A stretch of 59,895 nucleotides of DNA from Lachnospiraceae bacterium (GCA_017441295.1 JAFRYA010000019.1:1-59895); one strand, 5' to 3'. Shown: positions 18,166-26,915, numbered from the stretch's first letter. Made by a program: numbers and translations. Notes: a model not told the origin generated them from the sequence alone.

Positions 18166-18190
18166 GAGCGGATTTCAATCCGCTCTTTTT
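18166..18190 (+). terminator. Rho-independent terminator after the BKACE-VOC operon
   Basis: Eight-bp stem GAGCGGAT/ATCCGCTC with loop TTCA, followed by TTTTT. Confidence 0.93.
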
Positions 18191-18199
18191 GTGTGCGTG

Positions 18200-18228
18200 T
18201 TGACTTTTAGCATTGCAATTGGAATAAT
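18200..18228 (+). promoter_or_regulatory. Promoter of the AFOR gene
   Basis: TTGACT, 17-bp spacer, AATAAT, just behind the preceding terminator and 36 bases before the start codon. The AFOR gene is therefore its own transcription unit. Confidence 0.7.
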
Positions 18229-18264
18229 ACGTAATGAACATTCTTGAAGGGAAATAGAGAAACT

Positions 18265-20106
18265 ATGAAAGGTTATACAGGAAGAATACTTTTTGTCGAT
18301 CTGACAAACAAAGAAATATGCGAAGAGGCTCTGGAGGAGCAGACCGCGAGATGGTTCCTGGGCGGTCCCGGCCTGGGAGCATATTATATTTTCAGGGATA
18401 TGCCGGGCAAGGCCGATGTGTTCGGCCCTGAAAGTGTAGTGGGCTTTGTTAACGGAGCCTGCGTCGGAACAGGCGCATGCTATGCCAACAGGCTTTATGT
18501 ATGCAGCAAATCGCCGGTCACAGGAGGCTGGAATGACTGCAATCTGGGAGGCCTGCTGGGCACCGAAATGAAGAAAGCGGGCTTTGATGCCATCTTCGTA
18601 AGGGGCATTTCTGAGACCCCGGTATATATCCACATTAAGGAGGGAAAAGTCAGCCTGAAAGATGCTTCTGAAATCTGGGGGAAGACTATCTCTGAGACAG
18701 AAAAGTATTTAAGTGAACAGCTTGAAATCAAAAACCTCCATGCTGTAATTATCGGTCCTGCAGGTGAGAACCTGTCATATATGTCCGCCATAATCGGTGA
18801 CGGACACAGGGCGGCTGCCAGGGGCGGCTCTGGTGCGGTCATTGGTTCTAAAAAGTTAAAGGCCATCGTGTTTGAGGGAGATGCTCAGGTAGATGTATTT
18901 GACCAGCAGAAGATCGGAGACTTAAACAAGATTGCCGGAGCAATGGCCAAGGAAAGCCCATTCGCAAAAGGCTTTTCGGCACTGGGCACTAACGGAGGAT
19001 TTTCACAGCTCCTTCTGTCCGGTTCGGCGAATGTCAAAAACTGGGCAGGCTCTGAGCTGGATTATCCTGTTGATGAACTGGAACCGATGACAATAGCGGT
19101 CACGGATCCGCAGTACAAAGTCAGGAAGTATTCCTGCAGGAACTGCCTGATCCAGTGCGGCGCGTTCTACGACCTGAAGGACGACAGTCCTTACGGAATT
19201 AAAGATACTACCAGGCCGGAATACGAAACCTATTCGTCATTCGCTACAGCCCTGATGTGCAAAGACAAACATACCATTTACTATGCTAACCAGATGTGTA
19301 ACGAATATGGTCTGGACACCATTTCATGCGGCACGACGATTGCCTGGGCGATGGAGTGTTACGAGAAGGGCTACCTGACGAAAGAAGATCTGGACGGCAT
19401 TGAGCTGGAATGGGGCAGCGATAAGGCTATTAAAGATATTATAGATAAGATCTGCCTTAACGAAGGCTGCGGCCAGATCCTGAAACTCGGCACCTGGCAT
19501 GCATGCAAGGCTTTTGGCAAGGGCGATGAATGCATGGCTCTGGCGGGCAAAATGGAAATCGGACAGCATGACCCGAGAAGGGAAGTCGGAAACGGCAGGG
19601 TTTATGCCTATGACCCTACACCCGGCCGCCATATGAGAGGAGGCCTGGGAGGACGTTACAGAGAGCAGACTTTCAACGAGCCGGGATTCAGCGACGTATA
19701 TGGTGCAGCCATGAACGAGAATACGCAGAACGGCGGATTCTGCCTGTTCGGAAACGCTGCAGTACCGCCTACACAGTTCATGGAATACATTAACGCGGTT
19801 ACCGGCTTCGGCTATGACGCGCAGAGTTATTATTTCCTGGGCGTACGCAGCTGGCTGATGCGTCAGGCATTCAATATCCGCGAGGGACAGAGAAGGAAGG
19901 ACTGGACTATTTCAGGCAGGCTCGTGGGCAAGCCGCCAATGAGCGAAGGTGTCAATAAGGGCAGGATCAGCAACGCTAAAAAGATGGGAGACAACTTCTT
20001 TAATGCCATGGGCTGCAATCTGAAGACAGGCGTTCCTACCATGGGAATGCTGCAGCTGACAGGCGGTCTGGATATGGTCATCCGCGACCTGTACGAAGAA
20101 AAATAA
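18265..20106 (+). CDS. Aldehyde:ferredoxin oxidoreductase (tungsten/molybdenum pterin enzyme)
   Basis: A 613-residue protein covering the whole AFOR family. It opens with MKGYTGRILFVDLT and has the pterin-binding region with HRAAARGGSGAVIGSKKLKA. The iron-sulfur ligands C291-x2-C294-x3-C298 plus C493 match the positions of characterised AORs. These enzymes interconvert aldehydes (or activated acids) and carboxylates using ferredoxin at a tungsten bis-pterin site. ATG at 18265 is preferred over an upstream TTG at 18244 because it gives the family N terminus. No ferredoxin or partner subunit gene is adjacent. The substrate is unknown; the preceding catabolic operon is a plausible but unproved link. 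Confidence 0.93.
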   Translation: MKGYTGRILFVDLTNKEICEEALEEQTARWFLGGPGLGAYYIFRDMPGKADVFGPESVVGFVNGACVGTGACYANRLYVCSKSPVTGGWNDCNLGGLLGTEMKKAGFDAIFVRGISETPVYIHIKEGKVSLKDASEIWGKTISETEKYLSEQLEIKNLHAVIIGPAGENLSYMSAIIGDGHRAAARGGSGAVIGSKKLKAIVFEGDAQVDVFDQQKIGDLNKIAGAMAKESPFAKGFSALGTNGGFSQLLLSGSANVKNWAGSELDYPVDELEPMTIAVTDPQYKVRKYSCRNCLIQCGAFYDLKDDSPYGIKDTTRPEYETYSSFATALMCKDKHTIYYANQMCNEYGLDTISCGTTIAWAMECYEKGYLTKEDLDGIELEWGSDKAIKDIIDKICLNEGCGQILKLGTWHACKAFGKGDECMALAGKMEIGQHDPRREVGNGRVYAYDPTPGRHMRGGLGGRYREQTFNEPGFSDVYGAAMNENTQNGGFCLFGNAAVPPTQFMEYINAVTGFGYDAQSYYFLGVRSWLMRQAFNIREGQRRKDWTISGRLVGKPPMSEGVNKGRISNAKKMGDNFFNAMGCNLKTGVPTMGMLQLTGGLDMVIRDLYEEK

Positions 20107-20126
20107 AGAGCAGCCAGAAGCTGCTC
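20101..20126 (-). terminator. Rho-independent terminator of tRNA-Thr
   Basis: Seven-bp stem GAGCAGC/GCTGCTC; read on the minus strand it is followed by TTTATTT. It sits on the AFOR stop codon. On the plus strand there is no T run, so AFOR transcripts may read on against tRNA-Thr. Confidence 0.7.
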
Positions 20127-20134
20127 CGTGCGTG

Positions 20135-20207
20135 AGCCTCAAACGGGACTTGAACCTGCGACCCCTTCATTACGAGTGAAGTGCTCTACCGACTGAGCTA
20201 TTGAGGC
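20135..20207 (-). tRNA. tRNA-Thr (anticodon CGT)
   Basis: Minus-strand cloverleaf: acceptor GCCTCAA/TTGAGGC, D arm with AGCTCAGTCGGTAGAGCA, anticodon stem CTTCA/TGAAG with loop CTCGTAA (anticodon CGT), T arm GGTTCAAGTCC. The discriminator is T and CCA is not encoded. It borders the AT-rich accessory block to its right. Confidence 0.95.
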
Positions 20208-20217
20208 GTACTGGTAA

Positions 20218-20246
20218 AAGTTAGCATATTTTGGACTTTTTTTCAA
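20218..20246 (-). promoter_or_regulatory. Probable promoter of tRNA-Thr
   Basis: On the minus strand: TTGAAA, 17-bp spacer, TAACTT, ending about 11 bases before the tRNA. The -35 and the spacing are good; the -10 is weak. Confidence 0.5.
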
Positions 20247-20262
20247 TACTAAATAGAACTGC

Positions 20263-20742
20263 ATGAAATCAATAGAAATCGAAAACATTAAAAACTTAAC
20301 AACCGCTTTATTCACTGGCACAAACTTTGATGAATTCCTGGTGACAGAGGCTTATTTCAGCACTCTCTTTGACGTCAGCATTGAGGGACACATCAATGCA
20401 GATTTCCTGAATGATGAGGAAAAGGCCCTGCCGGAGAACCGGGAAGGCAGCGTCAGCTGGGGCAGGATCCGTGGATATTGCTTCGAACTCATTAAAGGCC
20501 GAAAAACGCCCCTAAAATTCAAGATTGTGTTCAGGATGCCCGGCAATAGGGCGGAAGGCTTTATTCGCAAATACGGGCTGTATTTCGAGCCTGAAGACAT
20601 AAACGGATTATTCCTGAATGTGAACTATGAAGCTGGGAAGATGAAATGCGTTACCGGAACGTCTCTGAAGACTTTTACATTGGACAAAAGCCTGGAGGAT
20701 GCCTGGGATAAACAGATGGAAAAGTTCATAAGTTCATTCTAA
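20263..20742 (+). CDS. DUF5721-like hypothetical protein
   Basis: A 159-residue soluble protein without signal peptide. The layout (FDEFLVTEAYFSTLFDVSIEGHINADF, then a Trp-Arg-rich block and LIKGRKTPLKFKIVF) recalls a family I know as DUF5721 from Clostridia, of unknown function. The ATG at 20263 has no clear ribosome site. A 15-bp inverted repeat follows. Assignment to the family is from memory of the pattern. Confidence 0.7.
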   Translation: MKSIEIENIKNLTTALFTGTNFDEFLVTEAYFSTLFDVSIEGHINADFLNDEEKALPENREGSVSWGRIRGYCFELIKGRKTPLKFKIVFRMPGNRAEGFIRKYGLYFEPEDINGLFLNVNYEAGKMKCVTGTSLKTFTLDKSLEDAWDKQMEKFISSF

Positions 20743-20797
20743 TAATAGTCAGTTTAAATAAAATAATTACATTATTTTGCATAATATAAATAAAAAG

Positions 20798-20832
20798 AGC
20801 CCCACTTATTCAGTATATGAATAAGTGGGGCT
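20798..20832. terminator. Fifteen-bp perfect hairpin after the DUF5721-like gene
   Basis: Arms AGCCCCACTTATTCA/TGAATAAGTGGGGCT with a five-base loop. On the plus strand only TTG follows; on the minus strand CTTTTTATTT follows, so the better terminator signal faces left, although no minus-strand gene lies to the right. It is probably the plus-strand terminator for 20263-20742 and insulates the importer operon. Confidence 0.65.
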
Positions 20833-20875
20833 TTGCTGAAAGAGAATATTGATATAAGTAAATGCTTATGGTCAA

Positions 20876-20904
20876 TTGACACGTCATTTTTGCAATGCTT
20901 AAAT
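20876..20904 (+). promoter_or_regulatory. Promoter of the LIV-type ABC importer operon
   Basis: TTGACA, 17-bp spacer, TTAAAT. It lies 55 bases before the binding-protein start, which has AAGGAGGAG. Confidence 0.75.
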
Positions 20905-20958
20905 TAAATTAACTAAGGCAGAATAGACTGCCGGGTTAATAATTAAGGAGGAGACAAA

Positions 20959-22191
20959 ATGAAAAAGATTATTGCTTTAGTTCTTGCAGCACTCTTGATA
21001 ATTGGCCTTCTTGCAGCATGCGGAGGTAACGGCGGCCAGCAAGGCGGTGGCGGTCAGGAAGGCGGCGGTCAGGAAAGCGGCCAGGATGGTGGCGAAACAA
21101 CCCCAGGGGAAGCTGCCGGTGAAGATATCAAGTTCGCAGTTATTGCAGCAATCACCGGTAATTCGGCATCGGATGGAGCTTCTATGAAAAATGCCGTTCA
21201 GATGGCGGTTGATGAAATCAATGCAGCAGGCGGTGTTAATGGCAGAATGCTTGTACCGGATTTTATTGACGGTGGATCAACAGCTGACAGTGCACTTAAT
21301 GTTGCACAGAAGGTTGCGTCTGATGGCAGTTATACAGCTATCTTTGGACCGCACTTCAGTTCACAGATTCTGGCTATTGGAGATACACTTTCTGAGGCTG
21401 AAATTCCTGTAATCACAGGAGGAACAGTTAAGAAGGTTCTTGAGACAGTAACTAGTGATTGGGTTATCAGAAATCGCTGCCCAGACACCGTTGTAGCTTT
21501 AGCTTCAGCTAAGTTCATGGTAGAAGAGATGGGCGTTAAAAAGGTTGGCATATTCTGCGCCAATGATGACTTTGGCCAAGGCGCTGCAGATATCGTTAAG
21601 GAATATTTTGATAGTGTCGGTGTTGAGTATGTATCAGAAACCTTTAATGTTGACGATAATGATGTTACCAGTCAGTGCTTAAAACTTAAAGATGCAGGCG
21701 TTGACAGTCTCTTTGTATGGAGTTTGGGTACAGTATTTGCTACAGTTGTTAGAAATATTATTGAGCAAGGCCTGAATACACTTCCTATTATGGCTTCTTC
21801 AGCTCTTACATTCCCAGACATCCAGGCTACACTGCCTACAGGCTGGGAAGAGGCTACAAAGGGCTGGTATGTCAATACACACTGGACAACTGACCTTGAT
21901 GATGAGGCTTCAAAGACATTTGTAGCAAGATATAATGAATTGTATGGCCTTGAGCCTAACATGCTTGCAGCAGCTTGGTATAGCACAACATATTGGCTTA
22001 AAGATTGTGTTGAAAGGGCAGGCTCAACAGATCCGGCAGCCCTTCTTAAGGCTATGCAGGAAACACAGGGCTTTGAAACATTAAGCGGAACCTTTAATTA
22101 TGCAGACAGAGATCTTATCCGTCAGATTCTCATTCTTGAGCAGGACGGCACAGGTTCATTTATATTTGTACAGAAGGTTATTGGAGAATAA
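20959..22191 (+). CDS. LIV-type ABC transporter substrate-binding lipoprotein
   Basis: A 410-residue type I periplasmic-binding protein, exported and lipid-anchored: signal peptide with lipobox LLAAC (C21), then a Gly/Gln/Glu-rich linker to about residue 50 and the two-lobed binding domain (KFAVIAAITGNSASDG onward). The family (LivJ, AmiC and others) binds branched-chain amino acids, amides, aromatic acids or other small anions. The downstream genes are for acid sugar or hydroxyacid chemistry, so the ligand may be a hydroxycarboxylate rather than an amino acid. A strong hairpin separates it from the permease genes, a common way to keep binding protein in excess. Confidence 0.93.
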   Translation: MKKIIALVLAALLIIGLLAACGGNGGQQGGGGQEGGGQESGQDGGETTPGEAAGEDIKFAVIAAITGNSASDGASMKNAVQMAVDEINAAGGVNGRMLVPDFIDGGSTADSALNVAQKVASDGSYTAIFGPHFSSQILAIGDTLSEAEIPVITGGTVKKVLETVTSDWVIRNRCPDTVVALASAKFMVEEMGVKKVGIFCANDDFGQGAADIVKEYFDSVGVEYVSETFNVDDNDVTSQCLKLKDAGVDSLFVWSLGTVFATVVRNIIEQGLNTLPIMASSALTFPDIQATLPTGWEEATKGWYVNTHWTTDLDDEASKTFVARYNELYGLEPNMLAAAWYSTTYWLKDCVERAGSTDPAALLKAMQETQGFETLSGTFNYADRDLIRQILILEQDGTGSFIFVQKVIGE

Positions 22192-22229
22192 TTATCTGTA
22201 AATATTCAATTACACTAATTTTTGAAATG

Positions 22230-22261
22230 GCGGCTGCCGGTTTTATGCAACCGGCGGCCGC
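22230..22261 (+). promoter_or_regulatory. Intercistronic hairpin between binding protein and permease
   Basis: Thirteen-bp stem (GCGGCTGCCGGTT pairing with AACCGGCGGCCGC, one G-T pair) with a six-base loop and no T run after it. It probably protects the upstream mRNA or attenuates transcription, so that the binding protein is made in excess of the permease. Confidence 0.7.
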
Positions 22262-22302
22262 GATTAAAATTAACAGTTATTCAATTAAAATGAGGTAGTA
22301 TT

Positions 22303-23178
22303 ATGATTTCAACAGCTACACTGGTTCAGGCAATTGTCAGCGGAATCGCAATGGGCTTGATATACTCGCTTGTAGGTATTGAATATACTCTTATATGGAA
22401 TACTACGGGCATGCTCAACTTTGCCCATGGCAAGGTAATAACATTCTGTGGATATCTGTTTGGCGCATTATGCTTAAAGCAGATGGGACTTCCGCTTGTA
22501 TGGTCGCTTATACTAGCGCTAGTGCTTGCGGCCATCTTAGCACTCCTGATGTCCTCTTCCATTTTTATTCCGTTAAGGACAAAAGATAATCTTTGTTGTA
22601 TTTTAGCTACCGTTATGGCTGGCAAGATACTTTATGAAGCGATGAGACTTATCTGGGGAGCATTTAATGTTGGTATTGATAATTATTTCCCAGGAACAAT
22701 AAATATTTTTGGAGCTACACTTCCTGCAACATACATTTATGTACTTGCAATTGCCTTTGTGATGGTGGTGGCACTCCAAATATTCTTAAATAAAACAAAA
22801 ATTGGTAAAGGAATGAAATGCGTTTCCCAGAACAAGAACGCAGCTTCTTTGATGGGCATTAACGTAACAAGATATATGAGGATAGCCACTATTCTCAGTT
22901 TTGTAGTATGTTGTTTTTTAAGCATACTGCTTATACCGCTTATTACTCTTTCAAAAGAAATGGCCGAAATGATTGCCTTAAAGGGATTCGCAGCAGGTAT
23001 TGTAGGCGGATTTGGACTCATACCTGGATGTACGGTTGGCGGTGTAATATTAGGTGTTGTAGAAAATCTTGCTTGTATTGTAATTCCATCAGGCTATAAA
23101 GATGTTGTAGCATTTGTATTGCTTATAGGTTTCCTGCTTATAAAGCCTTCGGGAATTCTTGGCAAGAAAGCAAAGTAA
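22303..23178 (+). CDS. LIV-type ABC transporter permease, LivH family
   Basis: A 291-residue membrane protein with about eight hydrophobic segments and the LivH start pattern (IVSGIAMGLIYSLVGIEYTLIW, then NFAHGKVITF). A conserved loop with MGIN and the EAA-like GGFG region is seen near the C terminus. It pairs with the next gene, a LivM-type permease, to form the membrane channel. A GAGGTAG ribosome site precedes the ATG. Codon use is AT-rich compared with housekeeping genes in the window. Confidence 0.92.
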   Translation: MISTATLVQAIVSGIAMGLIYSLVGIEYTLIWNTTGMLNFAHGKVITFCGYLFGALCLKQMGLPLVWSLILALVLAAILALLMSSSIFIPLRTKDNLCCILATVMAGKILYEAMRLIWGAFNVGIDNYFPGTINIFGATLPATYIYVLAIAFVMVVALQIFLNKTKIGKGMKCVSQNKNAASLMGINVTRYMRIATILSFVVCCFLSILLIPLITLSKEMAEMIALKGFAAGIVGGFGLIPGCTVGGVILGVVENLACIVIPSGYKDVVAFVLLIGFLLIKPSGILGKKAK

Positions 23179-23200
23179 TCAGGCAGAAGGAGGTATTAAT

Positions 23201-24178
23201 ATGTTAAAAAACATTGCAAAAAGAAGTGCCCTGCCTGTAATTCTGCTGATAGTGGCTGTTCTGTTTCCAATAGTTGTACATAACAATTATTATATTCAGA
23301 TCTGCTGCACGTCAATGATTTACCTTGTGGCGGTATATGGACTTAATTTTATTACAGGTATGACCGGCCAGACAAACCTTGGTACTGCAGGTATCTTTGC
23401 ACTTGGTGCCTACACGTCAGCATTGTTCGAAACTGTACTTGGTTGGAATGCATGGCTTAGCCTTATTCCTGTTATTGCAATGGGCGTCATAATCGGTTTT
23501 GGATTAGGTTTCCCTAGCTTGAGATTACAGGGAATATATTTGGCTTTAACTACTATAGCGCTTACAGAAATAGTGAGAAAGGTTATTCTGGCTTGGAGCT
23601 CCCTTACTCAGGGTGCGTTGGGCATAAAGCAGATTCCTAACATTTCTATCTTTGGACTTGAGATAAAGACAACCACACAGTATTACTATTTTGCACTTGT
23701 GATTATAGTAATACTTAGTATTATCTGTTCACGTATCATTAAGGGTAAATGGGGACGCATTATGATTGCTGTAAAGGATAATCCGGAAGCGGCATCAACA
23801 TGTGGAGCTAATATAGTTACTATTAAACTTACTGCATTTGTAATAGCTGCTATTTTAGGATGTCTTGCAGGATGGATGTTTTGCCATAATTACAATTATG
23901 TTAACCCAAGTACATTTACTATGGATATGTCTATTAACTTTGTAATTATGATGTCATTAGGTGGAGCAGGTAATATATATGGCTGTATGCTAGGAGCACT
24001 TGCTATTACATTATTGCCTGAATTACTCAGGGTATTCGGAGAGTATTATCAGATTATTTATGCATTGATCGTTGTGACGTTTGCAGTATTTCTTCCAGGT
24101 GGCATCACGTCACTGATCAAGAGAGGAATTGATTTTCTCAAAGTTAAGCTACGGAAAAATGCGCAGGCAACTAAATAA
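23201..24178 (+). CDS. LIV-type ABC transporter permease, LivM family
   Basis: A 325-residue membrane protein with about nine hydrophobic segments. It has the LivM signature YGLNFITGMTGQTNLGTAG and the C-terminal MSLGGAGNIYGCMLGA. The frame is open back into livH, but ATG at 23201 has AGGAGG at 23188-23193 and gives the family-like N terminus. It partners with the LivH-type permease. Confidence 0.92.
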   Translation: MLKNIAKRSALPVILLIVAVLFPIVVHNNYYIQICCTSMIYLVAVYGLNFITGMTGQTNLGTAGIFALGAYTSALFETVLGWNAWLSLIPVIAMGVIIGFGLGFPSLRLQGIYLALTTIALTEIVRKVILAWSSLTQGALGIKQIPNISIFGLEIKTTTQYYYFALVIIVILSIICSRIIKGKWGRIMIAVKDNPEAASTCGANIVTIKLTAFVIAAILGCLAGWMFCHNYNYVNPSTFTMDMSINFVIMMSLGGAGNIYGCMLGALAITLLPELLRVFGEYYQIIYALIVVTFAVFLPGGITSLIKRGIDFLKVKLRKNAQATK

Positions 24179-24192
24179 GGCAGGAGGATAAT

Positions 24193-24975
24193 ATGGATAC
24201 AATATTAGAATTAAAAAATGTAACTAAAAGATTCTCTGGTCTAGTGGCAGTTGATAATCTATCTATATGTCAGGAGCGAGGAACAATCCATTCACTGGTA
24301 GGACCCAATGGATCAGGAAAATCAACATCAATCAGCATGATTAATGGTATGCTTCCGCTTACTGAAGGAGAAATATTCTTTAATGGGGATAAAATATCAG
24401 GGCTTCCCGTTCATGAAATTGCACAGAGAGGCGTGGGCAGAACATTTCAGAATATTAAAGTGTTTGGAACCATGTCCGTGCTCGAGAATGTTATGGTTGG
24501 AGGTCATGCATTAAACAAAAAATCTGGAGGAATCATAAAATATCTTGTGAATATTGGCGGAACTAATCGTGAAGAGAAGTTAATCAGAGAAAAAGCCATG
24601 GAAGCCCTTGAATTTGTTGGCATACAAGACTTGAAGGACATGCAGGTAAAGAATCTTGCTTATGGCCGCCAGAAAATGACAGAACTTGCCAGAGCGCTGG
24701 TTAATAAGCCACAGCTGCTTCTGCTGGATGAGCCGGCAGCAGGTCTTAACCCATCTGAAAGAGCCGAATTGACGGATATGCTTATCAAGATTCATGAATC
24801 AGGCGTAAGTCTTTTTCTGGTAGAACACAACATGGATATCGTTATGAACATCAGTGATATTATAACAGTTATAAATTTTGGTGCCAAGATAGCAGAAGGA
24901 ACTCCAGACGTCGTTAAAAATGATAATGAAGTAATACGCGCTTATCTTGGAAGCAAATATAAGAAGGCTGAATAG
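24193..24975 (+). CDS. LIV-type ABC transporter ATPase, LivG family
   Basis: A 260-residue ATPase with Walker A GPNGSGKST, the LivG hallmark RGVGRTFQNIKVF, an ABC signature replaced by LAYGRQK, Walker B LLLLDEPAAGLNP and the switch His in VEHNMD. The unusual signature LAYG in place of LSGG is typical of LivG. It forms the asymmetric ATPase pair with the next gene. GGAGG precedes the ATG. Confidence 0.94.
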   Translation: MDTILELKNVTKRFSGLVAVDNLSICQERGTIHSLVGPNGSGKSTSISMINGMLPLTEGEIFFNGDKISGLPVHEIAQRGVGRTFQNIKVFGTMSVLENVMVGGHALNKKSGGIIKYLVNIGGTNREEKLIREKAMEALEFVGIQDLKDMQVKNLAYGRQKMTELARALVNKPQLLLLDEPAAGLNPSERAELTDMLIKIHESGVSLFLVEHNMDIVMNISDIITVINFGAKIAEGTPDVVKNDNEVIRAYLGSKYKKAE

Positions 24976-24985
24976 GAGGAGAGAT

Positions 24986-25696
24986 ATGCTTAAGGTAGAT
25001 AAAGTTTGTACCTATTATGGTAAAGTAATGGCTCTTCATGAAGTCAGCTTTGAAATCGGACAGGATGAAATAGTATCTATAATAGGCGCTAATGGTGCAG
25101 GAAAGTCAACTCTTATGAAGAGCATAATGGGTACGGTTCCCATAAAATCAGGCTCCATTCAGTTTGAAGGGAAAGAGATATCCAAACAGAAGCCGCACGT
25201 AAATGTAAAAAACGGTATCGTATATGTACCTGAAGGCCGTGAAATCTTCCCAAACCTGACCGTTAAAGAAAATTTGGAAATGGGAGCATTCTGCAGGAAT
25301 TATAGTAGCAAGAAAATCAATGAATTATATGAAGAATGCTACGAGATGTTTCCGAAACTTAAAGAAAGACAAAAGCAACAAGCTGGTTCTTTGTCTGGTG
25401 GTGAACAGCAGATGCTGGCTATTGCCAGAGGCCTTATGAGTGAGCCAAAACTTATTATGTTTGATGAACCATCATTGGGCCTTGCTCCGGTTATAGTGGA
25501 TGAAGTGTTTGATATTATTGTAAAACTCCAGCAAGCTAAACATATACCTGTAGTTTTGGTAGAGCAGAATGCTTTTATGGCTTTATCTATATCAAACAGA
25601 GCGTATGTATTAGAGAATGGAGTGGTATCGCTTAGCGGACAAAGTTCAGAACTGCTTAATATGCCTTCAGTTAAAGAAGCTTATCTGGGTGGTTAA
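24986..25696 (+). CDS. LIV-type ABC transporter ATPase, LivF family
   Basis: A 236-residue ATPase with Walker A GANGAGKST, signature LSGGEQQ, Walker B LIMFDEPSLGLAP and VEQNAF. ATG at 24986 is chosen because AGGAGGAG stands directly before it and it gives the LivF-like start MLKVDKVCTYYG. It completes a five-gene importer; 27 bases later the dehydratase-like gene begins, so import and catabolism are probably one transcript. Confidence 0.94.
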   Translation: MLKVDKVCTYYGKVMALHEVSFEIGQDEIVSIIGANGAGKSTLMKSIMGTVPIKSGSIQFEGKEISKQKPHVNVKNGIVYVPEGREIFPNLTVKENLEMGAFCRNYSSKKINELYEECYEMFPKLKERQKQQAGSLSGGEQQMLAIARGLMSEPKLIMFDEPSLGLAPVIVDEVFDIIVKLQQAKHIPVVLVEQNAFMALSISNRAYVLENGVVSLSGQSSELLNMPSVKEAYLGG

Positions 25697-25723
25697 TGCA
25701 TTAAGATATACAGGGGGTTAATT

Positions 25724-26905
25724 ATGAAAATAACAAGTGTCGATATTATAGCGATTAAAAAGGTCGTTTTATCAGAAATGAGGCCTGTTATCGTACGTGT
25801 TAATACAGATGAGGGATTTTATGGTCTTGGTGAAATCGGTGTTGCTATAGTAACCGGAGCTTATGGCGCTCTTGAGGTTATTAAAGACTTTGTGCCAATG
25901 ATTATCGGCATGGATCCTTTTGATACTGAAGTGATATGGCAAAAGCTGCATATGCAGACATTTTGGGCAATTGGCAATGGTGGTGTAGTCATGTCGGCAG
26001 TCAGTGCGATTGATACTGCGCTTTGGGATCTTAAGGCAAGAGCACTGGGCCTTCCTTTGTATAAACTTTTAGGCGGTAAGCAGAGAGAAAAACTACATGC
26101 TTATGCAAGTCAGCTTCAATTTGGATGGAATGTTGACGGTTTTACACTTCAGCATACTCCTGAAGGTTATGCAGAAATGGCCAGACGTGCAGTAGCGGAT
26201 GGATTTGATACTATAAAGGCCAATGTTATCAAAACAGATAGACAGGGGAATAATATTGAGGCAAAAGACTGGGCTGGACTGGCAACAACGGATTACTTCA
26301 GGATTGCCGAAGAACGTCTTGCTGCTATGAGAGATGCTGTAGGACCTAAAGTTGACATTATTCTTGAGAATCATGCTACGACCGATACGGTGAGCGGCAT
26401 TCGTATTGGACAGATGGCAGAGGCATATGGTGTAATCCTTATGGAAGAGCCGGCAAACCCTCTGAATATTGATAATTTTATCAAAATAGCGGCCAATACA
26501 TCAATACCTCTTGCTACAGGAGAAAGAAGTTATACACGCTGGGGATTCAAAGATCTTATAACTAGTGGCGCATTGGCGGTTATTCAGCCTGACATTGGCA
26601 ACTGCGGAGGTGTAAGTGAGTTCAAGAAAATTGCAGATTTTGCAAAACTATATGATGTTGGGGTTCAGGCGCATGTTTGTTCAAGTCCGATAAGCGTGGC
26701 AGTGTCATTACAGCTTGAGGCAGTAATTCCGAATTTTGCTATACATGAGCACCATGTAACTAATACTACAAAAGAAGTAAAAGAAATGTGTATTTATGAT
26801 TATCAACCGATTAATGGCTTTTTCGAGATACCAGAGTTACCGGGCATCGGTCAGGATCTTTCTGAAAAAGCTCTTGCTGAGGCAAGCATCATTACAATGA
26901 AGTAA
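25724..26905 (+). CDS. Enolase-superfamily dehydratase (mannonate/galactonate dehydratase-like)
   Basis: A 393-residue protein with the MR/MLE enolase-superfamily capping domain and TIM barrel. Putative metal ligands are E215 (in LENHATT), E241 or E242 (MEEP) and E267 (GERSYTR), with H217 and H317 as general acid/base candidates. The acid-x-His motif and the late His match the mannonate/galactonate dehydratase subgroup, which removes water from sugar acids to give 2-keto-3-deoxy acids. Glu in place of the usual Asp at 215 is unusual. No 2-keto-3-deoxy kinase or aldolase gene follows, so the product's fate is not the standard one. Confidence 0.85.
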   Translation: MKITSVDIIAIKKVVLSEMRPVIVRVNTDEGFYGLGEIGVAIVTGAYGALEVIKDFVPMIIGMDPFDTEVIWQKLHMQTFWAIGNGGVVMSAVSAIDTALWDLKARALGLPLYKLLGGKQREKLHAYASQLQFGWNVDGFTLQHTPEGYAEMARRAVADGFDTIKANVIKTDRQGNNIEAKDWAGLATTDYFRIAEERLAAMRDAVGPKVDIILENHATTDTVSGIRIGQMAEAYGVILMEEPANPLNIDNFIKIAANTSIPLATGERSYTRWGFKDLITSGALAVIQPDIGNCGGVSEFKKIADFAKLYDVGVQAHVCSSPISVAVSLQLEAVIPNFAIHEHHVTNTTKEVKEMCIYDYQPINGFFEIPELPGIGQDLSEKALAEASIITMK

Positions 26906-26915
26906 TCGAGAATGT

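Noticed and set aside
18244..18264. TTG at 18244 as the AFOR start
   Set aside because: It adds seven residues not seen in the family; ATG at 18265 gives the typical N terminus.
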